64,000 nucleotides of DNA from Corynebacterium crudilactis (GCF_001643015.1 NZ_CP015622.1:1811358-1875357), one strand, 5' to 3'. Shown: positions 48,621-58,684, counted from the stretch's first letter. The notes: generated by a model not told the origin, from the sequence alone. Program-made: numbers and translations.

Positions 48621-49376
48621 GTGAAAGCGATCTACATAAATAACGTGTCTCGTTTTATCACTCCCCCAGCTACACCTCATATTCGTACTGCAACAGCAAG
48701 CATTGCTACTGCGGTTTCCGTAGCGTTATCTGTTTTCGCAGCTTCCCTTATTCCTGGAAGTGCTCTCTATGCTGTATTAACAGCTGGAGGTGTCGCACTT
48801 GGAGCGGCGTCAGGCATTGCAGCGCTACGTCATCGTGGAGGGCTTCGCCTCTTCCAATGGTTGTCTGCATTGGGTGGAATCATCATTTTGCTGATTGGAA
48901 TTGTGGTCGCAATTGCAAAAGTTGGGGCGTCAGCAAAATTAGGCACAGCAGGGCTGATGGCGTCTTATTACCTCATTCCTTCTGCTACCCTCGCCTGCTA
49001 TATCGGCGGGATTGGTCAGCTACCAGCAAAATGGATGGCGCCGGTTTTCATGGCAACAGCTGGAGCTGCAACTGCAGGTTGGTTTTCTTTAGGCGCGGGC
49101 ACTGGTGTGGAACACTTTTTGATTGTTTTTTCCGCAGTGTTTTCGCTTATGGGCTGCGCGTATCCGGTGCGGGAATACGTCGTAAAGCGTCCACCTCATC
49201 CAGCTGCTGCGCTGGTGACACTGGCCGCCTTGTTGCTTGGCACGATCATGCTCTATTTTATCGGCATCGTGGTTGCGCCAAGCTTGGCGCAACCACATCC
49301 CACAATCGTCGCCTGGAGCTTTATGTGCGCTGGCGTCCTGGCTACGATCGCAGGATTATTGGCTCGGCGTGCTTAG
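48621..49376 (+). CDS. Conserved membrane protein of unknown function
   Basis: 251 residues with about seven predicted membrane segments (starting near residues 28, 50, 85, 110, 135, 160, 200 and a last one at 225, spacing approximate) and no recognisable motif. Start uncertain: a GTG at 48621 or an in-frame GTG at 48645. It converges on map, and the two stop codons interlock at TTAG (4-nt overlap). I do not recognise the family. Confidence 0.65.
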   Translation: MKAIYINNVSRFITPPATPHIRTATASIATAVSVALSVFAASLIPGSALYAVLTAGGVALGAASGIAALRHRGGLRLFQWLSALGGIIILLIGIVVAIAKVGASAKLGTAGLMASYYLIPSATLACYIGGIGQLPAKWMAPVFMATAGAATAGWFSLGAGTGVEHFLIVFSAVFSLMGCAYPVREYVVKRPPHPAAALVTLAALLLGTIMLYFIGIVVAPSLAQPHPTIVAWSFMCAGVLATIAGLLARRA

Positions 49377-50248
49377 ACAGACTCGTCTGGGAGAGTCAAA
49401 ATCTCATTGCCATCTTCAGTAATAACAATGGTGTGCTCAAACTGGGCTGAGAATTTACGGTCGGTGTTTTGGACAGTCCAATCATCTTCCCAAATTTCAT
49501 AATCTAGGGAACCCAGGTTGATCATCGGCTCAATGGTCAGCGTCATACCTGGCACCAGCACGTCGCGGTACTGAGTGTTGTCATAGTGCAACACAACAAG
49601 ACCATTGTGGAATGTTGGGCCAATGCCATGTCCAGTGAAATCTCGGACGACATTGTAGCCAAAGCGCTTTGCATAGGACTCAATAACTCGGCCAATAACG
49701 TTGATTTCACGGCCAGGCTTTGCAGCGCGGATTGAACGCATCATCGCTTCTTCGGTGCGTTCTACCAACAGACGGTGCTCTTCGGAGACATCGCCAGCAA
49801 GAAAAGTAGCATTGCAATCGCCGTGCACGCCGTGTTTGAAGGCAGTGACATCGATGTTGACGATATCGCCTTCTTCAATGACTGTGGAATCTGGAATTCC
49901 GTGACACACGATCTCATTAAGAGAAATGCATGAGGACTTGGTAAATCCGCGGTAACCAAGATCAGAAGGGTAAGCACCCATATCGCAGGTGTACTCATGC
50001 ACAATGCGGTCAAGCTCATCGGTGGTCACACCTGGTTTAACGGCTGCGCCAGCGATCTTGAGAGAGTTTGCAGCGATGCGTGAAGTCTCTCGCATCTTTT
50101 CAATAATCTCTGGGGTTTGAACAAAAGGCTCACCAATTGCTTCTTGGACTTCGTCTTTCCAGACATACTCTGGTCGTTCAATATGTGCAGGTACCTCCCT
50201 AATTGGGGTAGCAATTCCGGGGACAAGCGGTGCGCGCATTTTAGACAT
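49373..50248 (-). CDS. map: Methionine aminopeptidase type I
   Basis: 291 residues from the ATG at 50248 (alternatives at 50257 and 50239). The metal ligands of type I enzymes are visible: [19 protein letters not shown] with its aspartates, [19 protein letters not shown] and [11 protein letters not shown]. An N-terminal extension of about 40 residues carries a Pro-rich [17 protein letters not shown] stretch like the SH3-binding segment of mycobacterial MapB. It removes initiator methionine from new proteins. Confidence 0.94.
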   Translation of the reverse strand: MSKMRAPLVPGIATPIREVPAHIERPEYVWKDEVQEAIGEPFVQTPEIIEKMRETSRIAANSLKIAGAAVKPGVTTDELDRIVHEYTCDMGAYPSDLGYRGFTKSSCISLNEIVCHGIPDSTVIEEGDIVNIDVTAFKHGVHGDCNATFLAGDVSEEHRLLVERTEEAMMRSIRAAKPGREINVIGRVIESYAKRFGYNVVRDFTGHGIGPTFHNGLVVLHYDNTQYRDVLVPGMTLTIEPMINLGSLDYEIWEDDWTVQNTDRKFSAQFEHTIVITEDGNEILTLPDESV

Positions 50249-50355
50249 GACCACCATGCTAGTCGCCTACCCCAATTACGTGGAAAGCGGGTTGAATGGT
50301 AGCCAATTTTTTACCGTCAGCTAAGCCCGCATTCGATACCAACGCTTTGAGCTCG

Positions 50356-52221
50356 TTATCCGATGAGCTCTTCTTCTGTACTTACAGCGATGTCTCCGCC
50401 TGCTCGAAGTTCATCCAACCGGACAAAGAATTGATCGGTCACTGCCGTGGCAGTTTCTGAACCTCCACCCAACACAACGAGAGTGGCAAAAGCTAGGTCA
50501 TCTTCACGGTAGCCCGTAAACCACGCGTGAGAACCTTCATTGATTTCCGCTTCACCGGTCTTGGCGTAAATTTGGCCGCCGGTTTGTCGCATGCCACGAG
50601 CAGTACCGTCATTAACTACAGACTTCATCATGCGTTGCACATTTGCTAAGACTTCTGGTTCCAGCGGTGGAACCTCTTCACTCGTGGTGGTCTCATGTCC
50701 GGCGATTAGCGTTGGTATCGGAGCTGCGCCAGTTGCTGCGGTTGCTGCAACCAATGCCATGCCAAATGGGCTTGCTAGATCAAGGCCCTGACCATAGCCA
50801 GATTCTGTGCGATCCAAGGTGATATCGCCTTCCGGAACCGAACCGGTCATGGTGTCAAGGCCTGGGATTTGATAATCGATACCAAGGCCAAATTGTTTCG
50901 CCACATTTTTCAGCTGCCCGGGTGCCAAATTGGTCGAAATATCAGCAAAGGTGGTGTTACAAGAATTGGCAAAAGCATTATCTAAAGAGGTATTTCCCAA
51001 GGAAAAACTATTATAGTTTGTCACAATACGGCCAAAAATATTCATGGTTCCGGGGCACGGCACAATGGTGTCTGGGGAAAGATTCTCATGCATCAACCCG
51101 GCGGCTGCAGTGATGATCTTAAATGTCGATCCGGGTGGGTACTGTCCCATGAGTGCCATATCGCCATCTTTATCGGCCTCATTTGTTTGCGCCACTGCCA
51201 AAATTTCACCGGTTGATGGGCGCATCACCACCATCATTGTTTTCATATCGGCGCGCAGTTCCACGGCTTCTTCGGCGGCTCGTTGCACATTGTGGTCCAA
51301 GCTAATTTTCACGCTTGGTGCAAGCTCTGGAGCGTGATAGGCAATATCATCAATCACTGCCCCATTTGAGGTGACAATTGATGCCCGCCAACCGTTGGAA
51401 CCATCTAGTTCTTCATCGACAATACGAGAAACACGCGACACAATATCGGGTGCAAAGCCTGGATCTGTTGCCACCATGGCAGCTTCTTCATTGAAGTTTA
51501 AGCCCGGCAACCCAGCTAGGTCTTGCTGCATCCGAGCGCCCACATTGGCATCAACAGTGGTCAAAGAATATGTGGAATCACCAAGGTTATTTAAGGTGTC
51601 TTCCACATCGATGGTGCGCACTTGAGCATCTTGTGCGTGAGCTGCTTCTAAATATTCTGCTACGCGTTTGACCACTACTTCCGAGTCTCCGGCTGTGGGA
51701 TCAACCAACACACGGAAGATGCTGCCCGGCGCGAGCACTGGAGCTCCATCAGAAGAAATGACATTGGCACGTTGCGCTTCGATTGCGCGCAGTTCCAGGT
51801 GTTGGGTGGCGCCGAGTTTTGGGTGCACTAGTGAAGGTTCCCATCGCACGGTCCATTCATTGCGCATTTTGGTCAAGGTCATGGCGGAGTCGTAGCTGAT
51901 TTCACGATCGCGTGGCAGTTTCCACACCACGGAGAAATGTGCTGTAGCAATGGTATCTCGGGAATCTACTGAATCAAGGGTGAGTTCCACGCTTTCTGCT
52001 TGCAATCCATCGAAACTCTTGCTGAGCATATCGGTGGCAAGTTCAGCTTGGTCAGTGATGGTGGAGATCGTGTCAAAATCTTGCTCTGCCCACGCGTGCA
52101 GGAACTCTTGGGCAATGGGATCTGCAGTATCAGGACGTGGTGTGCATGCGGTCAGGCTGCTGCCAGCGAATACCACCGTCATGCACAATGCCAATAGTGA
52201 CCTGCGCTGCGCCTTGTTCAT
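50356..52221 (-). CDS. pbp: Penicillin-binding lipoprotein (class B transpeptidase)
   Basis: 621 residues. Signal peptide with lipobox LTAC (cysteine near residue 26). Then an NTF2-like/MecA_N domain (about 30-140), a dimerisation domain, and a transpeptidase domain with the active serine in YPPGSTFKII (SxxK at about 365), ANSCNTTFAD (SxN at about 421) and IYAKTGEAE (KTG at about 555). It cross-links peptidoglycan on the outer membrane face. The equivalent in M. tuberculosis (PBP-lipo, Rv2864c) is beta-lactam-sensitive and resistance-modulating. Function in division versus elongation is not decided by sequence. Confidence 0.94.
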   Translation of the reverse strand: MNKAQRRSLLALCMTVVFAGSSLTACTPRPDTADPIAQEFLHAWAEQDFDTISTITDQAELATDMLSKSFDGLQAESVELTLDSVDSRDTIATAHFSVVWKLPRDREISYDSAMTLTKMRNEWTVRWEPSLVHPKLGATQHLELRAIEAQRANVISSDGAPVLAPGSIFRVLVDPTAGDSEVVVKRVAEYLEAAHAQDAQVRTIDVEDTLNNLGDSTYSLTTVDANVGARMQQDLAGLPGLNFNEEAAMVATDPGFAPDIVSRVSRIVDEELDGSNGWRASIVTSNGAVIDDIAYHAPELAPSVKISLDHNVQRAAEEAVELRADMKTMMVVMRPSTGEILAVAQTNEADKDGDMALMGQYPPGSTFKIITAAAGLMHENLSPDTIVPCPGTMNIFGRIVTNYNSFSLGNTSLDNAFANSCNTTFADISTNLAPGQLKNVAKQFGLGIDYQIPGLDTMTGSVPEGDITLDRTESGYGQGLDLASPFGMALVAATAATGAAPIPTLIAGHETTTSEEVPPLEPEVLANVQRMMKSVVNDGTARGMRQTGGQIYAKTGEAEINEGSHAWFTGYREDDLAFATLVVLGGGSETATAVTDQFFVRLDELRAGGDIAVSTEEELIG

Positions 52222-52274
52222 GGAGTGAAGAGTAGCAGCGTGGGTTGTGAGAATCAGTTACCAACACGAAAGCT

Positions 52275-52907
52275 TTAGATAATTCCGCGCTGTCGTGCTT
52301 GGGCTACTGCCGCTGTTCTCGAGGTGACATCAAGTTTGTTGAAGACATGCCCCATATGACTTTTCACTGTTGCTTCAGTAAGAAAGAGTTTCTGTCCGAT
52401 TGCTCTGTTGCTTTGTCCCTGGGCAACGAGGGAGAGCACTTCAATTTCTCGTGCGCTGAGCGCCGTCATGGGGTTATTCATGCGCCCCATGATTTTGCTC
52501 GCAACTTGTTTCGATAGTACGGACTCCCCTGCTGCGGCATCGCGTACACCGGCGATGAGATCTTCAGGTGAGCTGTCTTTGAGTAAATACCCCACGGCAC
52601 CGGCAGATACGGCACCAACGACATCACCGTCCGTGGAGTAATTTGTCACCACTAATACCTGGGGTGGATTATCCAAGGCTCTAATACGACGTGTAGCTTC
52701 TACTCCCCCTGCCGTTTTTTCACTGGGTTGATCGCCAAAGCGTAAATCCATCAACACCACATCGATTCCGCCCTGTGCAGCAGCGGCAACCGCTTCATCA
52801 GGAGTACCCACCATGCCGACGATCTGGAAATCTTCTTCACTGGCCAACAGGGAAGAAAGCCCAGCACGCACCACAGGATGATCATCGGCTAATAAAATGT
52901 TGATCAC
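52275..52907 (-). CDS. chrA: Response regulator ChrA (heme-responsive, NarL/LuxR type)
   Basis: 210 residues: receiver domain (1-120; acidic pair D8/D9, phosphoacceptor D54 in VVLMDLRFG, LKD at about 109) and a LuxR-type helix-turn-helix (about 145-205, LSAREIEVLSLVAQGQSNRAIG). In C. glutamicum and C. diphtheriae ChrA, phosphorylated by ChrS, switches on the hrtBA heme exporter. Identification rests on the chrSA-hrtBA divergence here. It lies 6 nt after chrS. Confidence 0.92.
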   Translation of the reverse strand: MINILLADDHPVVRAGLSSLLASEEDFQIVGMVGTPDEAVAAAAQGGIDVVLMDLRFGDQPSEKTAGGVEATRRIRALDNPPQVLVVTNYSTDGDVVGAVSAGAVGYLLKDSSPEDLIAGVRDAAAGESVLSKQVASKIMGRMNNPMTALSAREIEVLSLVAQGQSNRAIGQKLFLTEATVKSHMGHVFNKLDVTSRTAAVAQARQRGII

Positions 52908-52913
52908 AGGTTT

Positions 52914-54038
52914 TTAACTCCTTTGTTGATAGGGAATGCGGGCAGAAATTCCGGTTCCCGCTCCGAGTGTTGATTCAATAATCAAAGATCCACCCAAATG
53001 CTCTGCTCGGCGTTGGGCAGTGGGCAATCCAACAGATTTCCTGCGCATCATCTCTGCGATATCGAATCCTTTGCCATCATCAAGCACATCCAGCAGGATT
53101 TGGTCTTCTTGATACGTCAGTGTCATTTTGGCAGATCTAGCATCAGAATGGCGCACCACATTGCCCAATAATGTTTGAGCAATGCGCACGATCTCTGCTT
53201 CCATCTCATCAGGTAATACGCGCGGAGTTCCATCCACCTCAAAACTAATGCGCTCCCTCAATGGTGTGGTGGAGGAAAGCCTGGCCAACGCAATAGGAAG
53301 ATCAGCACCAACAAGTGGCGTTGGTTGGAGAGCCGCAATGATATTGCGTATTTCCGCCAGATTCTCAGCGGTTGTCTGCCTGGCCAATTGGATATGGCGC
53401 AGCGCTTGCGGGTCCTCCACTCGTTTTTCCGCCGCATGCAACAGCATCTGAATAGAGGATAATCCTTGTGCCACAGTGTCGTGTATTTCGCCCGCTATGC
53501 GGGCTCGTTCTGCCTGCTCGCCGGCGCTTTTCGAGGCCCGGATCGCCGACGCGCGTGCGTCGACAAGCTCCTTTAAGGTATGCGTGAGCAACTGAAAACA
53601 CGTGCCAAGCACCCACGCCACCAACGCACCAAGCAACGGGCCGGTGACAACACCAACGGAAAAGCCCAGGTGCATGCTCAACGTCACCACCGCGATGGCT
53701 GTCAACACCACAATCGCGATAGCCGCGCGCATCGGAGTAGTAATCATCACCACGAGGAAAAACATGGGAAACACTAAATAGGCTGGCTCTGGCCCATCCC
53801 AAATAAGGCTTGCCCACAACAGGCTGAGCAAAATAAACCACACCAAGCGGTGTTGATTAAACGGTGTTCTTGGCATCACCCCAAGCACATAGACCACACC
53901 ATATCCTGCAACAAGCACCCACACGCTCCAGTGGCTTGCCCGCCAACAGACAAGCACCAACAACACAGCAATGAGAAGATGCAACCCCCAGGTAAGGACC
54001 TGTTCAATCCGGGCTATTGTCGCTTGACTGGTTTTCAC
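52914..54038 (-). CDS. chrS: Sensor histidine kinase ChrS (heme sensor)
   Basis: 374 residues. The N-terminal half holds about six membrane segments (to residue 150), where heme is thought to be sensed in the membrane. Then a HisKA_3 dimerisation domain with the phosphoacceptor histidine in RIAGEIHDTVAQGLSSIQML at about residue 185, and a HATPase with DVLDDGKGFD and GLPTAQRRAEHLGG. The first part of the coding region overlaps an upstream extension of the hrtB frame, which is not used. Confidence 0.92.
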   Translation of the reverse strand: MKTSQATIARIEQVLTWGLHLLIAVLLVLVCWRASHWSVWVLVAGYGVVYVLGVMPRTPFNQHRLVWFILLSLLWASLIWDGPEPAYLVFPMFFLVVMITTPMRAAIAIVVLTAIAVVTLSMHLGFSVGVVTGPLLGALVAWVLGTCFQLLTHTLKELVDARASAIRASKSAGEQAERARIAGEIHDTVAQGLSSIQMLLHAAEKRVEDPQALRHIQLARQTTAENLAEIRNIIAALQPTPLVGADLPIALARLSSTTPLRERISFEVDGTPRVLPDEMEAEIVRIAQTLLGNVVRHSDARSAKMTLTYQEDQILLDVLDDGKGFDIAEMMRRKSVGLPTAQRRAEHLGGSLIIESTLGAGTGISARIPYQQRS

Positions 54039-54059
54039 GCCACCACGTTAGCGCACTTG

Positions 54060-54080
54060 AGTCGGAGTGCGAATCCGACT
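54060..54080. promoter_or_regulatory. Candidate ChrA/HrrA operator between chrS and hrtB
   Basis: An inverted repeat AGTCGGA-7-TCCGACT (arms 54060-54066/54074-54080) in the 110-nt divergent spacer. A related GAATC(C)GACT element recurs about 25 nt further on. This is the only conspicuous dyad of the spacer, hence the assignment; it is unproven. Confidence 0.45.
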
Positions 54081-54148
54081 TTGGTCGTACTGCAAGAATC
54101 GACTACAGCCCGATTATTTTCTTCTCTGCAGGCAGCACACTGGTCATT

Positions 54149-55123
54149 ATGTTTCAAGGACTTAAAGAATTAACCGCGGCAAAAGGCCGCACCCTCCTCA
54201 TCACCGTCACGGTGGGACTCATCGCGGTATTGGTCACCTTCCTCTCTGCTTTAACTGCAGGACTTGGCCACCAATCAGTATCTGCGCTCAAAGAACTCGC
54301 TGGAGAAAATCAGCTCATCCTCGCAGATTCCGGTAGCACCACTTTGTCCGCATCAACGCTCTCAGAGATGGCTGTCTCCCAGCTCGAAGCAGAAGGTGCA
54401 CAGATGTTGTGGCAAGTGCGCGATCGTGTGTCTGATACTCCAGTAATGCTGCTCAACTCCCCAGATTTAGCACCTGGAGAAATTTCTCTGCCCGCTGACC
54501 TGGACGAGACCTCTACTGCAACCCAATTCCATGCCACAAGCGTTGTCGATTCCCCAAATGATCTCTACCTCGATCATTTGCCCGTTGTTTTAATGAACAC
54601 CTCTGACCTCTCCCAGCTGGCAGGTATCCGCGGTATGCAAGGACCAGCCGGAGCTTTTCTGACCACGGATACAGCAGAATTGCCCGCAGACACCGTGGCA
54701 CTTACCGGATCGGAACGCTGGAATGCCTCTGCGTCCTACCAAGGCGAACAAATGTCACTCAACCTCATGATCATTATGCTCTATGTCATCTCAGCACTGG
54801 TCTTGGGCGCATTCTTCACGGTATGGACCATTCAGCGACTACGCGGTATTGCTATCTCTAGTGCACTGGGTGCAGCTCGACGCGTACTTATTGCAGATGC
54901 CCTTGGACAAGCCGTCATTGTCCTAGCATTTGGCATTACGGCAGGCACCCTCATCACCGTGGTGTCCGCACTTGGTATGGGCGATGCAATGCCGGTTGTC
55001 ATCGATGCCACCACCACTATGTATCCAGCGCTTATCCTCGCCGCCGCAGGTCTTCTCGGCGCCACCATTTCACTAGCCCCCATTTTGCGCGTTGAACCTC
55101 GTTCCGCACTCATTACTGCTTAA
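54149..55123 (+). CDS. hrtB: Heme exporter permease HrtB
   Basis: 324 residues from the ATG at 54149; the longer in-frame start at 54017 overlaps chrS and is rejected. Topology of MacB/FtsX-type permeases: a first helix (residues 18-38), a large extracytoplasmic domain of about 180 residues, and three C-terminal helices (MIIMLYVISALVLGAFFTV onward). With HrtA it exports heme from the membrane and protects against heme toxicity. The start has only a weak ribosome site. Function by family and neighbours. Confidence 0.92.
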   Translation: MFQGLKELTAAKGRTLLITVTVGLIAVLVTFLSALTAGLGHQSVSALKELAGENQLILADSGSTTLSASTLSEMAVSQLEAEGAQMLWQVRDRVSDTPVMLLNSPDLAPGEISLPADLDETSTATQFHATSVVDSPNDLYLDHLPVVLMNTSDLSQLAGIRGMQGPAGAFLTTDTAELPADTVALTGSERWNASASYQGEQMSLNLMIIMLYVISALVLGAFFTVWTIQRLRGIAISSALGAARRVLIADALGQAVIVLAFGITAGTLITVVSALGMGDAMPVVIDATTTMYPALILAAAGLLGATISLAPILRVEPRSALITA

Positions 55124-55134
55124 GGATTCTCCTC

Positions 55135-55848
55135 ATGTCACTTCATGTTAAAAACCTCAACCTCACTGTCGCTGATGGTTCCACCTCACGTACCTTGCTC
55201 AACAACATCTCCTTCGATGTTCGAGCAGGTGAAGTCGTAGGTATCACTGGCCCCTCTGGCTCCGGAAAGTCCACCTTGCTTGGCGTATTGGGTTGCCTCC
55301 AACGCGCCGATTCCGGCAGCGCCGTCCTTGGAAATATTGATTTGACCGCCGCTACAAGCAATAAAGAAAGCGCTGCTTTACGACGCACCCACCTAGGTAT
55401 TGTCTTCCAACAGCCAAACCTTCTCCCCTCGTTGAAAGTCCTTGACCAACTGCTATTGATTCCCCGCCTTGGCAAAATTCTTCCCCCAAGCCGCAAAGAA
55501 AACGCCAAGAACACCACAAAAGCCCTCGACCTCCTCGGCTCAATCGGTCTCGGCGATTTGGCATACCGCAAGGTAGGAGAACTATCCGGAGGTCAACAAG
55601 CACGCGTCAACCTTGCACGAGCACTGATGAACTCCCCAAAACTCCTGCTTGTCGATGAACCCACCGCCGCCCTCGACCAACATTCCGCCGCCGAAGTAAC
55701 TGAGCTAATTCTCGCCATGGCTCATCACTACAACGCCCCCACGCTGTATGTCAGCCACGACATCGAACAAATAAAAACACTCGACCGCCAGATTGAGCTC
55801 ATCGATGGTCGCGTGCAGGAAATTCCAAGCGCATTGATTGATTCCTGA
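55135..55848 (+). CDS. hrtA: Heme exporter ATPase HrtA
   Basis: This 237-residue LolD/MacB-type ABC ATPase has Walker A TGPSGSGKSTLLG (about residue 40), a Q-loop VFQQPNLLPSL, signature VGELSGGQQARVNLARALMN and Walker B LLLVDEPTAALD. It is 11 nt behind hrtB in the same transcript. It powers the heme exporter that ChrSA induces. Confidence 0.94.
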   Translation: MSLHVKNLNLTVADGSTSRTLLNNISFDVRAGEVVGITGPSGSGKSTLLGVLGCLQRADSGSAVLGNIDLTAATSNKESAALRRTHLGIVFQQPNLLPSLKVLDQLLLIPRLGKILPPSRKENAKNTTKALDLLGSIGLGDLAYRKVGELSGGQQARVNLARALMNSPKLLLVDEPTAALDQHSAAEVTELILAMAHHYNAPTLYVSHDIEQIKTLDRQIELIDGRVQEIPSALIDS

Positions 55849-56165
55849 AATCACGCTTCTGTGCCGTTTTAAGGCCTCAGTATTTCAGAATGGGGTTTCG
55901 CCTTGGGCAGTGTTCCTTGAGGCCTTGAGAATCGATTCTGGAAGGGCACTTTTTTGAGCCGGAAATGGGGATTTTCGATCAGACCAAATGAGAGTGCCCA
56001 CGGTTGCTCAAAACTTGATCCGTGGGCATCTGTGACCGGTTTCGAGAGCAATAAACCAAACCACACTGCCCACGCAGACGAAAATATCGTGTCGTGGGCA
56101 GTGTGGTTTGGTTTATTTAGTCCCAGCAGTCATCGCCGCTTTATTTAAGCCACAATGACTTCTAG
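55849..56165. other. Hairpin-rich gene-free spacer between hrtA and ispG
   Basis: 317 bases between convergent genes with no supported ORF. In order: a 9-bp inverted pair AAGGCCTCA (55871-55879/55918-55926), a palindrome AGAATCGATTCT (55928-55939), a 9-bp pair TGCCCACGG (55995-56003/56020-56028), and a 24-bp stem (56051-56074/56093-56116). The octamer TGCCCACG or its complement occurs four times. See findings. Confidence 0.6.
56051..56116. terminator. Long bidirectional hairpin, 24-bp perfect stem
   Basis: Arms 56051-56074 and 56093-56116 are perfectly complementary; the 18-nt loop contains a further ACGA/TCGT pairing. It probably terminates hrtA and ispG messages, though it is unusually long for a terminator here. 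Confidence 0.7.
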
Positions 56166-57347
56166 TTACTTGGTTACCTTCACTTCTGCCTTCATACCGG
56201 AGGCACTTGCTGCAGCGAGAACTTCAGGATCCATCTGTTCTGCCAGACGCATTGCTTCCTCAATGAGGGTTTCCACGATCTGAGACTCAGGAACAGTCTT
56301 GATCACTTCGCCCTTCACGAAAATCTGTCCCTTGCCGTTACCAGAAGCAACACCGAGATCAGCATCACGAGCTTCACCTGGACCATTAACAACACAGCCC
56401 ATCACAGCAACGCGCAATGGCACTTCCATGCCGTCAAGTGCTGCAGTGACTTCTTCCGCCAGCGAGTACACATCCACCTGCGCGCGACCGCAAGAAGGAC
56501 AAGAAACAATCTCCAACTTACGAGGACGCAAGTTCAATGACTGCAAGATCTGATCGCCGACCTTGATTTCTTCTACTGGATCAGCAGACAAAGACACGCG
56601 AATGGTATCGCCAATACCCTGAGCCAAGAGCGCACCGAAAGCCACGGAAGACTTAATGGTGCCCATGAATTTAGGACCAGCTTCAGTCACACCAAGGTGC
56701 AATGGGTAATCGCTTTGTGCTGCGAGCTGCCGATAAGCCTCCACCATGAGTACAGGGTCAGAGTGCTTGACGGAAATGGCAATGTCTTTGAAACCGTGCT
56801 CTTCAAAAAGACTTGCTTCCCACATTGCAGACTCAACGAGAGCTTCCGGAGTTGCCTTGCCGTTGTACTTATCCAGGATGCGCTTATCCAAGGAACCGCC
56901 GTTGACACCAATGCGGATTGGGATTCCGGCATCACCAGCAGCCTTGGCTACTTCTTTAACGCGACCATCAAATTCCTTGATGTTGCCAGGGTTCACACGA
57001 ATAGCAGCACAACCAGCATCAATGGCAGAAAAGATGTACTTAGGCTGGAAGTGAATATCTGCGATCACTGGGATCGGAGACTTCTTAGCAATGATCGGCA
57101 ATGCTTCCGCATCCACTGGCATCGGGCAGGCAACTCGAACAATGTCACAACCGGAGGCTGTCAGCTGAGCGATTTGCTGCAGGGTGCTGTTGATGTCGTG
57201 GGTCTTGGTCGTGGTCATCGATTGAACAGAAATCGGATGATCGGAACCAACGCCCACATTGCCGACCATGAGTTGGCGTGTCTGTCGACGCGGCGCCAAC
57301 ACTGGAGGTGGGGTCGGAGGAAGGCCAAGGCCGATTGGGATAGACAA
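56166..57347 (-). CDS. ispG: 4-hydroxy-3-methylbut-2-en-1-yl diphosphate synthase IspG (GcpE)
   Basis: 393 residues from a TTG at 57347, chosen because TAGGAG precedes it by 8 nt; the open frame extends to a GTG at 57377 without a good ribosome site. It is the penultimate MEP-pathway enzyme with a 4Fe-4S cluster: cysteines in [11 protein letters not shown] (about residue 282) and [10 protein letters not shown] (about 316). TIM-barrel motifs include [18 protein letters not shown] and RVNPGNI. It follows rip and dxr on the same strand, as in mycobacteria. Confidence 0.95.
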   Translation of the reverse strand: MSIPIGLGLPPTPPPVLAPRRQTRQLMVGNVGVGSDHPISVQSMTTTKTHDINSTLQQIAQLTASGCDIVRVACPMPVDAEALPIIAKKSPIPVIADIHFQPKYIFSAIDAGCAAIRVNPGNIKEFDGRVKEVAKAAGDAGIPIRIGVNGGSLDKRILDKYNGKATPEALVESAMWEASLFEEHGFKDIAISVKHSDPVLMVEAYRQLAAQSDYPLHLGVTEAGPKFMGTIKSSVAFGALLAQGIGDTIRVSLSADPVEEIKVGDQILQSLNLRPRKLEIVSCPSCGRAQVDVYSLAEEVTAALDGMEVPLRVAVMGCVVNGPGEARDADLGVASGNGKGQIFVKGEVIKTVPESQIVETLIEEAMRLAEQMDPEVLAAASASGMKAEVKVTK

Positions 57348-57484
57348 GTTACATGCTCCTAGAAAAGGAAGCACCACAAGTTTTTGTGTGCATCCGGAAA
57401 ACGTTCTGGGTTTAGTCAGTTATGAAAAAATTGTATCACCGTCACCTTGTTTAACATCGGTGCCAGCGATTCAATTCCTTAAAA

Positions 57485-58684
57485 TTAGCCAAAGAGTTTG
57501 ATGGGATTAACGACATCCGCCACGATGACTAGGCCACCAATGGTCATCAACACTGCTGCCACCGCCACGGTTAATGGCATCAATTTGGTGTAATCAGCTG
57601 GGCCGCCGGCAGGCTTTCCGCGCAGTTTCCGGAAAAGATCTCGGATCTTTTCGTATAGCACCACCGCGATATGTCCGCCATCGAGTGGTGGCAGTGGCAC
57701 GAGGTTAAACAGTGCAAGGAAGAAGTTTAGGCTGGCCAGCATCATCATGAACATGTCCCACATGGAGCGTTCGACAAATTCGCCACCGATACGAGATGCA
57801 CCCACCACGCTCATGGGGCTTTCCAGATCACGTTCTGCGCCGAAGATGGAAGCCACAACGCCGGGGATCTTTGCCGGGAATGCTTTCAGACCATCCCACG
57901 TGGCGCTAATCATGTCGCCGGTGAAACGTGCGGTTGCTCCCACACCTTCGATTGGGCCGTATTTCTTATACACATCGGTCGGCGGAAGGCTCGACATGCC
58001 GACAGCACCCACAGTTATTTCCGTACCATCAGTGGTGAAACGGGTGACGGATTCGACCTGGACGTCGACGTCGAAAAGCGTTCCATCTCTCTGGATCGAC
58101 AGCGTTGCCGTTTCGCCTGGAAGCACAAGAATCGCATCGCGGATGGCGCTGAAATTAACCATCTCTTCGCCGTTGACAGCCAAAATCTTATCGCCGTGCT
58201 CAATGCCGGCATCAGCTGCAGGCCCGGAGCCCACGCAGCTCGCATCCTGTGATGCTGGCACACATTGCACGGTGTCCACGGTTGCGGTGGTATCCACATC
58301 CGGGTTAGGAATGCCAGAACTCACGGCCACGCCATACAGCACAATAAATCCGACAAGAATGTTCATGATGACGCCACCGGAAAGCACAATGATGCGCTGC
58401 CACCAGGGCTTTAGATACATTGCACGCGACAGATCTGCTGGATCAAGTTCGTCCTGCGCGGTCATTCCGGCAATATCGCAAAAACCACCGACAGGAATTG
58501 CTTTGAGGCCATAGACGGTTTCACCACGGCGCTTGGCAAACACCGTCGGGCCAAAACCGATGAAAAAGCGACGCACTTTCATGCCGAAAATGCGTGCTGT
58601 AATGAAGTGCCCCCACTCGTGAAGCGCGATGGTTACAGCGATGCCGAGGAAAAATAACACGACACCGAGAAGATAGGCTGCCAC
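57485..58684 (-). CDS. rip: Site-2 protease Rip (RseP/Rip1 homologue)
   Basis: 399 residues from a GTG at 58684 preceded by AAGGAG; a longer form starting at 58729 would overlap dxr. The zinc motif VTIALHEWGHF (HExxH) is in the first helix at about residue 22, a PDZ domain lies at about 130-210, and the second metal motif is in PPLDGGHIAV at about 331. It is a membrane protease that cuts anti-sigma factors in regulated intramembrane proteolysis; M. tuberculosis Rip1 has the same neighbours (dxr, ispG). Its substrates here are not known. Confidence 0.94.
   Translation of the reverse strand: MAAYLLGVVLFFLGIAVTIALHEWGHFITARIFGMKVRRFFIGFGPTVFAKRRGETVYGLKAIPVGGFCDIAGMTAQDELDPADLSRAMYLKPWWQRIIVLSGGVIMNILVGFIVLYGVAVSSGIPNPDVDTTATVDTVQCVPASQDASCVGSGPAADAGIEHGDKILAVNGEEMVNFSAIRDAILVLPGETATLSIQRDGTLFDVDVQVESVTRFTTDGTEITVGAVGMSSLPPTDVYKKYGPIEGVGATARFTGDMISATWDGLKAFPAKIPGVVASIFGAERDLESPMSVVGASRIGGEFVERSMWDMFMMMLASLNFFLALFNLVPLPPLDGGHIAVVLYEKIRDLFRKLRGKPAGGPADYTKLMPLTVAVAAVLMTIGGLVIVADVVNPIKLFG

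Noticed and set aside
54017..54148. N-terminal extension of HrtB
   Set aside because: It overlaps the chrS start and covers the regulatory spacer; the remaining protein from 54149 begins as permeases of this family do.
55954..56148. Open frame of 64 codons in the hrtA-ispG spacer
   Set aside because: It runs through the hairpins, has no ribosome site and its composition reflects the inverted repeats.
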